64,000 nt of DNA. It comes from DATFDN01 sp963762525. Its GTDB lineage: Bacteria > Pseudomonadota > Alphaproteobacteria > Acetobacterales > Acetobacteraceae. The translations under genes and the position numbers were made by a program. The notes beneath the pieces were generated by a model. The model was not told the origin of the DNA. It saw only the letters and a list, made by a program, of their open reading frames with translations, and ran no database searches. Position 1 is the first letter of the stretch; every line of letters begins with the position of its first letter. This document shows positions 57,938 through 64,000 of this stretch, one piece after another. The stretch lies in the NCBI GenBank assembly GCA_963762525.1, contig CAVXKT010000001.1:390870-454869 (forward strand). Direction: 5' to 3'.

Positions 57938-58915
57938 TTACCGGATCGGTGCGACCGCCGGAGGCCGCAGCCGGGCGTTGCTGATGACGACCAACTTGCG
58001 CATGACGGCGGTAAGCGCCACCAGCGGCTTTTTGCCGTTGGCGCGGAGCCGTTCGTAGAACCCGCGCAGGCGCCGCATTGTGCTTGGCGGCCGAGAGTGC
58101 GGCCATGAACAAGGCGCGTTTCACCTCGGGTCTGCCGCCTCGGGTGTGCCGATACGCATCCCTGCCGCCGCTTTGGCGCGGATGCGGGGCGAGGCCGGCG
58201 AGGGCGGCGGCCTGGCGCGCGGTGAGCCGACCGAGTTCGGGCATCAGTGCCAGCAGGGCGGCGGCGGTGGTGGCGCCGATGCCGCCGATCGCGCGCAGCG
58301 TCTTGGCGTCCGCCGCGAGCGCCGGGTCGGTTCGGATCAGCGCCGTGATGTCCGCCTCGATCGCCTGGATTTGCGCCTCGATGCAGGCCAGCAGCGGCTC
58401 GAGATGACGGCGGACCAACTCGCCCCCCGGGGCGGCCAGCCGATTGGCGCAGGCCAGCGGGCCACCAGATCGCCGCGTGTCAGGACCAGCGCCTGCAGGC
58501 GCACGCGCTGCGGGTCGGGAAGTGGCCAGCGGGCGAGCCGGGCATGACGTTCCTGGCCGTAGCGAGCCAGCGCGCGGGCATCCCACGGGTCCGGCTTCCC
58601 GGCCCAGGGCAGGCTCGCGTCGGTCTTGCCGAGGATGCCGAACGAGCGGATGAACGCGTTGACCTTGCGGGCATCGGCGCGATGGATCGCCCGCCCGGCC
58701 CCGACCAGGGCGGTCAGCAGCGCCGCTTCATAGCCGCCGGTGGCCTCGCAGACCACCAGGCAGGTCTCGTCGAGCTCGGCGGCGAAGGCGGTGAGCGCGT
58801 CGAGGCGATTGGCGATGGTTGTGGTCTGCGCGTCGCCGCCGTCGAAGACGACAATCGCGGCTTTGCCCACATCGCAGCCGATGAATCGCAGGGGAGACTT
58901 GGTAAACCCGGCCAT
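57938..58915 (-). CDS. IS110 family transposase (bridge-RNA recombinase; two frameshifts)
   Basis: An RNA-guided DEDD/serine recombinase of about 325 residues. The RuvC-like part has FIGCDVGKAAIVVFDGG, LVVCEATGGYEAALLTAL and GILGKTDA, then after an unusual ~11-residue insertion (SLPWAGKPDPW) DARALARYGQ. A shift near 58455 leads to GELVRRHLEPLLACIEAQI, LRAIGGIGATTAAALLALMP and AGLAPHPRQSGGRDAYRHT with GGRPEVKRALFMAALSA, which holds the Tnp-domain Ser. A second shift near 58075 leads to LRGFYERLRANGKKPLVAL and MRKLVVISNARLRP before TAA. Both breaks may be sequencing errors; otherwise the element is inactive. Confidence 0.87.
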
Positions 58916-59105
58916 CGCTCCTATCCTCCGTTGGCTTGTGATTGTCTGCGGGCGTTCGTCAAACCGCGAAGAGGCCCCTTCAACTCATCAAGCGCCAAGG
59001 GAAGCGGGCAGACGACCTCGATGACGACGGGCGCGAAGCCCCATTGCGAGACGGTCCGTCTGCCCGCGTCTCGGGTCGGGCGGCCGCCCGGCCCGAGACA
59101 GCCCG
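58916..59105 (-). ncRNA. Candidate IS110 bridge RNA
   Basis: In the 5' to 3' direction (minus strand) the non-coding end holds three parts. (1) A strong hairpin at 59099-59068 (arms GTCTCGGG/CCCGAGAC plus CGGGC/GCCCG). (2) An 11-bp stem GCGGGCAGACG/CGTCTGCCCGC (59067-59057 with 59014-59004) enclosing an internal loop that is capped by a GGGC-TTCGC-GCCC hairpin. The 5' side of the loop contains CTCGCAATG (complement of CATTGCGAG in the target) and the 3' side CGTCGTCAT (ends in CGTCAT, the other target half). (3) Further on, TGAGTTGA (58987-58980) repeats the element's right end. This is the order 5' hairpin, target-binding loop, donor-binding loop known from IS621. Confidence 0.75.
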
Positions 59106-59147
59106 CTCACACGGGACGCCAGCACTCTAACCCGGGTTCAAGAGACA

Positions 59148-59275
59148 ATTGCGAGCCGAAGGCGAAGCAATCCAGGCGGCTCACCCCGTTCGGCCCGCCT
59201 GGATCGCCACGCCGCCAAGGGGCGGCTCGCGATGACGAAGGAGTCGAGGCATCCGCCGCTTGGTATGATATAAGC
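59148..59275. repeat. Palindromic repeat, long form, copy G, right part
   Basis: It continues the repeat cut at 57826: ATTGCGAGCCGAAGGCGAAG, CAATCCAGG, then CCTGGATCGCCACGCC and GGCTCGCGATGACG (to 59237), followed by the long-form flank GAGTCGAGGCATCCGCCGC and TTGGTATGATATAA. The AT at 59148-59149 is shared with the end of the left part. Confidence 0.85.
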
Positions 59276-59352
59276 CCGGACCGAGGCCCGAGCAGGCGCG
59301 CGAGCAGCCACCGCCGGACGGTTGGCTCGGCCAGCAAGCAGGGATTTGGCGC

Positions 59353-59568
59353 TCAGCGGCGAAGATGCCGCAATGCCCTCCCCTTGTGCAGCGCGAGGTG
59401 ATCCGTCTTGTCGCTTTTGATCTCATACTGCGGGTCGTCTTCGCTCGCATGATGCACGTAACCCTTGTAGTTCACATCGCTCGCATGCACCCGCACGATT
59501 CGGCCGCTGACCCGGCCAGCTTCGGAATTCCAGCTTACGTGATCGCCGACTTTGAATATCCTTGCCAT
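59353..59568 (-). CDS. Hypervirulence-associated TUDOR domain protein (DUF2945)
   Basis: A 71-residue small protein: FKVGDHVSWNSEAGRVSGRI, VRVHASDVNYKGYVHHAS and DDPQYEIKSDKTDHLALHKG are the characteristic segments of this family, thought to form a small SH3/Tudor-like barrel. The biochemical role is not established. Single gene; the neighbouring IS110 element and the oxidoreductase remnant flank it. Confidence 0.9.
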   Translation of the reverse strand: MARIFKVGDHVSWNSEAGRVSGRIVRVHASDVNYKGYVHHASEDDPQYEIKSDKTDHLALHKGRALRHLRR

Positions 59569-59596
59569 CGCAGTTCTCGGCTATCCGTTCGGTTCG

Positions 59597-59991
59597 TTAC
59601 GGCCGAACCGCGCGGTTGACGGTGCCGCCGATTTCTCGGGCCGCGAACGGTGCTGTCGATTCCCCATCGAGTTCCGCAAGCCGCGCCAGCAGCCACGGCT
59701 CCGGCTGCCCGAAGCTGAGCCGCGGGACCGCAACGGGCGAGGATTTCAGCTGCGGCTGATGGCTGATCGGGTCGCGCGCGTACAAGGTGTGCTGGTTGGC
59801 GATTGCGTGCCGTAGCCGTAATGGAACGGCACGAACACTTCCCCGGCCGGACCGTATCGACCACCATCGCCACCCCTTCCCACCACCGCCATCTCAAGGC
59901 CACAGCCGTTGGAGCACAGGATGCAGGCCGAATGCATCCAGGCATCGGGCTCGCTTTGGATACCGAGATTGGTGTCGATCCTGGGCTGCAT
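59597..59991 (-). pseudogene. Molybdopterin oxidoreductase remnant, ends only
   Basis: The N-terminal part, MQPRIDTNLGIQSEPDAWM with HSACILCSNGCGLEMAV, is the [4Fe-4S] ligand start of a formate dehydrogenase/nitrate reductase-type oxidoreductase. It runs directly into the C-terminal end of such a protein: GPAGEVFVPFHYGYG, then, after a small frame change near 59800-59810, QHTLYARDPISHQPQLKSSP and VAVPRLSFGQPEPW. Only ~120 of some 700 residues remain, so the whole catalytic core has been deleted and the ends fused. This is a true remnant. Confidence 0.8.
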
Positions 59992-60082
59992 GGGATGCTC
60001 CAGTCAGTGGCGGCAGGTAGACGTTGCGAACGTCCCGGGCACTGTCCGCTTTAATGAACGCCGATCAGTCCTGGTAGGCGCC

Positions 60083-60859
60083 TCACCATCTCTCGACCCA
60101 CGGCCGTAGCGCGACTTCGAATGCCCAGGTCGACCGATGCTGGCAATGCAGCTGCAGATAGGTTTCCGCGATGCAGTCCGGGTCGGCCATGTTGTCGTCG
60201 ACGGTCGTTCCGGCCCGTCGGTGCGCACGGGTGCCGTCGTCCTGCGTCCAGCCGATCGCGGAGTCGATCGGCACATTGGCGACGTGGATGCCCTGCGGCA
60301 TCAGTTCCCTCGCCATGCTCTGCGCAAGGCCGGACTTGGCATGACATGCCATGGCAAAGGCGCCGCTCGACGGGAAACCCTTCAGCGCAGCACTGGCGTT
60401 CGTGAAGATGATCGTTCCTTGCGCCGCTGGCGTTCGGCTTGTTTTCGCGCATGAACCGAGCGGCCTGCCGACCCGCCAGGAACGCGCTGAACGCCGAGTT
60501 CCGAAGGGTCTCGAGCGCCATGCCCGGCTCCGCGTCGGTAATGGCCTTGCCGAAGATGCCGGGAACCCGGCCGTCGATGTTGTGGACCAGAAGCGTAGGC
60601 GGGCCAAGGTCTCGAACAACGTTCTTGAACAGCAGCTCCACGGCCGCTGGTTCGCTTGCATCGCACGCATATCGACGCACGCCGTACGACTTCTCCAGGC
60701 CTGCAGGACGGACTTGTCCGGATTCCTGGCCGCAATGCCGACACGCATGCCGTTTTTCGCGAACAGCCTCGCGCAACTCGAACTGATCCCGGGGCCACCT
60801 CCAACGATGAGAGCAACGTCTTGTAAGAGTTGAGGGCTACGTTCGTCGGATTGGGTCAT
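60083..60859 (-). CDS. SDR family oxidoreductase, paralogue of the one at 4.6 kb (two frameshifts)
   Basis: A short-chain dehydrogenase of about 258 residues. It begins MTQSDERSPQLLQDVALIVG with the altered motif GGGPGISSSCARLFAKNGMR. Near 60700 the frame changes and the chain reads SYGVRRYACDASEPAAVELL, PTLLVHNIDGRVPGIFG and NSAFSAFLAGRQAARFM; near 60420 it returns for GTIIFTNASAALKGFPSSG and MARELMPQGIHVANVPIDSA. It ends WAFEVALRPWVERW, the same tail as the SDR at 4635-5321. The shifts compensate each other. The catalytic Tyr is absent here too (FAMACHAKSG). Confidence 0.75.
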   Translation of the reverse strand: MTQSDERSPQLLQDVALIVGGGPGISSSCARLFAKNGMRVGIAARNPDKSVLQAWRSRTACVDMRAMQANQRPWSCCSRTLFETLARLRFWSTTSTAGFPASSARPLPTRSRAWRSRPFGTRRSARSWRVGRPLGSCAKTSRTPAAQGTIIFTNASAALKGFPSSGAFAMACHAKSGLAQSMARELMPQGIHVANVPIDSAIGWTQDDGTRAHRRAGTTVDDNMADPDCIAETYLQLHCQHRSTWAFEVALRPWVERW

Positions 60860-60912
60860 GTGTCGTGCTCCCATATGTCGTTCAGGAAAATCAGCGAGGA
60901 CGCCAAGTGTGG

Positions 60913-61458
60913 CTAACGCGACGCCAATCGTGTCCGCGCGGCGGCCAGTATGCGGTCCGACAAGTCCGGATCGTCGACGGCGCGCGCCAAGATCAGCGCG
61001 CCGACCATCGTCGCGACAATCGCCAGCGCCTCGTCTTCGGACTTGCGCCGGGCCGGCATCAGGCTGGCGATCTGTTTCGCGACCGCCCGCACGGCATCCG
61101 TGAAATTGTGACGGATCGCGGCGCCCTGACGTGGGATTTCACCCGCCAGAGCCGCCACTACGCAGCCATCACCGCGCCGTTCCCGATGGTCCGCGGAGAG
61201 GTAGCGGGTGATGTAGTCGCTCAGGGTCTCGGCTTTGCTCATGCGTGCCGAACTGGCACTCTGGGCGTGACTTAACGCCTCGGCGGCCAGACGTTCCTTA
61301 GAGCCGAACTGGCTGTACAGGCTGCCGTGGGTCAGTCCGGCGGCCTCGGTCAGGGCATCGACGCCAACGCCTGTCAGGCCTTGCTCCCGGAACAATCGGG
61401 CGGCCTCGGTCAGGATACGCTCCCAATTCTCGGCGGCTTTTTCCTTTGAAACCCTCAT
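60913..61458 (-). CDS. TetR/AcrR family transcriptional regulator
   Basis: A 181-residue repressor. The N-terminal helix-turn-helix is WERILTEAARLFREQGLTGV, GVDALTEAAGLTHGSLYSQF with GSKERLAAEAL; the C-terminal ligand-binding part (about residues 75-181) is variable and of the TetR_C_33-like kind. ATG 61458 (MRVSKEKAAENWERI) is the natural start. It is divergent from the SDR-MFS operon and is probably autoregulated through the palindrome between the genes. The inducer is unknown. Confidence 0.92.
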   Translation of the reverse strand: MRVSKEKAAENWERILTEAARLFREQGLTGVGVDALTEAAGLTHGSLYSQFGSKERLAAEALSHAQSASSARMSKAETLSDYITRYLSADHRERRGDGCVVAALAGEIPRQGAAIRHNFTDAVRAVAKQIASLMPARRKSEDEALAIVATMVGALILARAVDDPDLSDRILAAARTRLASR

Positions 61459-61492
61459 GGCTCCCACCTTCTCGGCCGTGCGAAAGCGGGCC

Positions 61493-61530
61493 TTGACATT
61501 ATTAATGGCGATCGCCATTAATGATGTCAA
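61493..61530. promoter_or_regulatory. 38-bp palindromic operator with back-to-back TTGACA promoters
   Basis: The left half TTGACATTATTAATGGCGA and the right half TCGCCATTAATGATGTCAA are complementary apart from one base pair (61500/61523), centred between 61511 and 61512. Each arm begins with TTGACA, a perfect -35 box, facing inward, one on each strand, and each has an AT-rich CATTAA/TAAT stretch ~17-20 bases further on as a -10 candidate. A TetR dimer bound here would cover both promoters, those of the tetR gene (minus) and the SDR-MFS pair (plus). A smaller palindrome, ATGACG-GT-CGTCAT, lies at 61533-61546. Confidence 0.8.
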
Positions 61531-61581
61531 CCATGACGGTCGTCATCAATACGGCGATCCCCTAACCGGCGGAGTCCCACG

Positions 61582-62385
61582 ATGTCGAATGCAAACACCG
61601 CGCTCCTCACCGGTGCTTCCGCCGGTATTGGCGCCGTTTACGCGGACCGCCTCGCGCGCCGCGGCCATGACCTGATCCTGGTGGCGCGCGATGAGACCCG
61701 GCTGAACGCTCTAGCCGCACGCCTGCGGACCGAGACCGGGCGTTCCGTGGAAATCCTGGCCGCGGACCTGGCGGCTCGCCCGGTTCTGTTGCGGGTCGAA
61801 CACCGGCTGGGTCAGGACCCGTCCATTGGCATGCTGGTGAACAACGCGGGCGTCGCCGTCGCCGGGCCGATGCATGGTTCCGACGTGGACCGGCTGGAGG
61901 CAATGGTGAACGTCAACATCATGGCGGCATTCCGCCTGGCGCATGCCGCCGTCGAGGGTTTCGTGGCGCGGGGCCGGGGGACGTTGATCAATGTCGCTTC
62001 CGTTCTGGCCCTGGCACCCGAGCGGTTCAACGCGGTCTACAGTGGGACCAAGTCCTTCATGCTGAACCTCAGCCTGGCGCTGCAGACGGAGCTAGCGAAC
62101 ACTGGCATCCGCGTCCAGGCAGTGCTGCCCGGCGCCACGCGCACCGGGCTCTGGGGCAAGGCCGGCGTCGATATCGCGGCGATGCCCGCGGACAGGATGA
62201 TGGTCGCCGACGAGATGGTAGACGCGGCGCTCGCGGGTCTGGACATCGGCGAGGTGGTGACAATCCCATCGTTGCCGGACATGGCCGAGTGGTCGCGGCT
62301 CAATGACGCGCGTCTCGCGATGGGACCTAACTTGTCGCTGGCGCACGCGGCAAGGCGATACCATCGGTCAGGAGAAGCGGCGTGA
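61582..62385 (+). CDS. SDR family oxidoreductase
   Basis: A 267-residue classical SDR. TALLTGASAGIGAVYADRLA is the cofactor motif, MLVNNAGVAVAGPMHG follows, catalytic Ser is in LINVASVLALAP and Tyr-Lys in FNAVYSGTKSFML. The chain resembles the DltE/YqjQ-like subgroup. GGCGGAG precedes the ATG 61582. It is the first gene of the operon controlled by the TetR operator; the MFS start overlaps its stop (GTGA). Confidence 0.92.
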   Translation: MSNANTALLTGASAGIGAVYADRLARRGHDLILVARDETRLNALAARLRTETGRSVEILAADLAARPVLLRVEHRLGQDPSIGMLVNNAGVAVAGPMHGSDVDRLEAMVNVNIMAAFRLAHAAVEGFVARGRGTLINVASVLALAPERFNAVYSGTKSFMLNLSLALQTELANTGIRVQAVLPGATRTGLWGKAGVDIAAMPADRMMVADEMVDAALAGLDIGEVVTIPSLPDMAEWSRLNDARLAMGPNLSLAHAARRYHRSGEAA

Positions 62386-63767
62386 CCGCGGCAACGCGGC
62401 CGGGTCAGGTGCTGACCATTGTTTGCGCCGGCATCGTGCTGGCCAATCTCGACCTGTTCATCGTCAACGTGGCGCTGCCGAACATCGCGCAGGAGTTGAA
62501 CGACCGAATCTGGGGAACCTATCCTGGATCCTGAACGGCTATGCCATCGTTTACGCGGCGTTGCTGGTGTTTTGCGGGAGGCTGGCCGAACGTTCCCGCG
62601 AAACCACAGTTTCCTCGCCGGTATCGCTCTGTTCACCGCCGCGTCGGCCGCCTGCGCGCTCGCAAACAGTGTCGAAACCCTGGTCGCGTTCCGTCTCGTG
62701 CAGGCGGCCGGGGCGGCATTGCTCACCCCGACCTCGCTGGGGCTGATCCTGGCGACCTACCCGGCCGAGCGCCGCAGCGGCGCGGTCCGGGTCTGGGCGG
62801 CAGTCGGCGGGTTCGCCGCCGCTCTCGGACCTTTGGTGGGTGGATTGCTCGTCACGGCCAGTTGGCGGTGGATCTTTCTGGTCAACGTGCCAATTGGCCT
62901 TCTCGCATTGACAGTGGGCTGGATCAAGCTCCCAGGGTCCCCGGCCACGATGTTCCAACTCCGCATTTTGGGGCGGCCGCCCTGATCACGGCCGGCATCG
63001 CCACGCTGACATTTGGGATCGTGAAGGTGAGCGACTGGGGCTGGAACGCGCCGGCGGTCGCGCAGAGCTTCGCGGCGGCGGTGGTGATGTTGGCGTTGTT
63101 TGTCGCGCACTGCCTGCGATCCAGCAATCCGTTCGTCGATCCTGCGTTGTTCCGGATCCGGGATTTCACCCGTGCGACTTTGACGATGGCGCCATTTTCC
63201 ATCGCGTTCGGCGGCTTTCTACTCTCGCTCGTGTTGTTGGAGGGAAGCGTGTGGCATTGGCCCGCCATGAATATCGGCCTGGCCATCGCGCCGGGTTCCT
63301 TCATGGTTCCCGTTACGTCATTGCTATTGGCCGGACGGTTGATCGCCCGTTTCGGCGCCGCGACGGTCGTGGCAGCGGGACTCGTCATCTTCGCAGCCGG
63401 TGTGATCATGTGGGCAGTGCTGGCCGGAACGCACCCCGACCTGTGGTTCGCTATCCTTTGCGTGATCCCGTCGGGCATCGGTGTCGGGCTGACGCTGCCG
63501 ACGCTGATGGGGGTCGGCACGTCGGCGCTTCCCGCATCGTCATTAGCAACCGGGTCCGGCGTGATCAACATGGTTCGCCAACTCGGCTTTGCCATCGGCG
63601 TCGCCATTTTCGTCGCGATCGTCGGATCCCCCGGATCGGCGGAGGCACACATGGCGGCGTTTCGTCTCGCCTGGTGGGTGATGGCGGCGATCGCCGCCGC
63701 TGCGCCTGCTCCCGCTGCTTCTGCCGCGGCGGTGGAGGCGCACCCTGCCGTCATGGAACCCGCCTGA
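62382..63767 (+). CDS. MFS transporter, DHA2/EmrB-QacA type (three frameshifts)
   Basis: A drug:proton antiporter of about 461 residues with ~14 helices. The start GTG 62382 gives VTAATRPGQVLTIVCAG and LANLDLFIVNVALPNIAQ, the first helix with the D1 motif. The frame changes near 62505 (LSWILNGYAIVYAALLVFCG), 62595 (FLAGIALFTAASAACALANS) and 62945 (FGAAALITAGIATLTFGIVK), after which it runs unbroken to GVGLTLPTLMGVGTSALP and GSGVINMVRQLGFAIGVAI. Each step is consistent with loss of one base. With TetR and SDR this forms an export or detoxification unit. The transported compound is unknown. Confidence 0.88.
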
Positions 63768-64000
63768 GTTGGCCCGACCCGACCGTCGACGGCATCGCCA
63801 CGAGACGTCAGCGTGATGGCCTCCGAGCATACCTTCCGGGAAACCCGAAAGTCTTGCAGACTGTGTGAAAACTACGGACCATAACGGCGACTCGCAATTT
63901 ATTATCACGCTGGCATACGATCTCGGATAGATTATACCTCCAGACACCCCACCAGTGGCAGGATTTGTCGTAACAATCATAACCAACCGAGTTTTTCACA
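63768..64000. other. Gene-free 3' end of the window
   Basis: About 230 bases beyond the MFS stop. The last ~130 bases are noticeably richer in A and T than the rest of the window. No gene, RNA or repeat could be supported; a new gene may begin beyond the edge. Confidence 0.5.

Larger units (their letters stand above)
57827..59149 (-). mobile_element. IS110-family insertion sequence inside a palindromic repeat
   Basis: The element is bounded by the two halves of a host repeat. The host sequence CGTCAT ends at 57826 and ATTGCGAG begins at 59148, so the dinucleotide AT is present at both junctions, as expected for the 2-bp core of IS110 transposition. The length is about 1.32 kb. The ends lack long terminal inverted repeats, as is usual for IS110. 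The transposase gene is on the minus strand, with 234 bases of non-coding DNA upstream (toward 59149) and about 110 bases downstream. The long non-coding end is upstream of the transposase, as in the IS110 subgroup, not the IS1111 subgroup. Confidence 0.85.

Noticed and set aside
57930..59150. Treating the IS110 region as part of a larger genomic island or prophage
   Set aside because: No integrase, tRNA attachment site, phage structural gene or conjugation gene was found nearby; a single insertion sequence explains the data.
63808..63999. Short minus-strand open frame at the window end
   Set aside because: No homology or ribosome binding site recognised; base composition differs from coding DNA here, so it is not called.

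Overview
The window is GC-rich chromosomal DNA of an alphaproteobacterium, most likely of Rhodospirillales or a related order. The evidence is the rplU-rpmA-obgE-proB block, the hprK-rapZ-EIIA-HPr-EI regulatory phosphotransferase cluster with the short HprK typical of this class, a single-chain MetH preceded by an ArsR/methyltransferase protein, and many ~100-bp palindromic intergenic repeats that begin with CGTCATTGCGAG. No tRNA, rRNA, CRISPR or prophage was seen.

Layout. 0-10 kb: murJ (cut by the window edge), a VapBC toxin-antitoxin pair, gpsA-rlmJ, small enzymes, then metH with its likely regulator and a palindromic operator. 10-20 kb: iron permease-like protein, ggt with a TauE exporter, a type II 3-hydroxyacyl-CoA dehydrogenase, a five-copy GTGTACAC array, a ligA-ligB-hpaB aromatic catabolism cluster, GST-dinB and a secreted-type serine protease. 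20-27 kb: proB/obgE/rpmA/rplU, moaB, a pair of TIGR04282/TIGR04283-type glycosyltransferases, a PA0069-type radical SAM protein and a dienelactone hydrolase. 27-35 kb: a six-gene peptide import operon (M20 amidohydrolase, two ATPases, binding protein, two permeases). 35-43 kb: class V aminotransferase, carboxylesterase, acyl-CoA ligase-P450 pair and a catalase-like protein. 43-51 kb: a membrane protein, an orphan ABC permease, the PTS cluster, a serine/threonine dehydratase and an enoyl-CoA hydratase. 51-64 kb: CoA-transferase, katG, then an accessory and partly decayed stretch (GlxA remnant, gene tails, DJ-1 protein, Dyp peroxidase, an IS110 element, a molybdopterin oxidoreductase remnant) and a TetR-SDR-MFS divergon.

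Two cross-cutting points matter to a reader. First, about 25 single-base frameshifts break otherwise well conserved genes, including essential obgE and also ptsI and katG. This looks mainly like sequencing or assembly error, so those genes are given as one CDS each, with the break described. By contrast the GlxA and oxidoreductase remnants have lost large internal segments and are true decay.

Second, the most striking object is the IS110-family element at 57827-59149. It is inserted inside a copy of the host's own palindromic repeat. Its upstream non-coding end folds into what looks like a bridge RNA: a stem with an internal loop carrying two segments that match the two halves of the exact repeat sequence into which the element is inserted, followed by a segment repeating the element's own right end.
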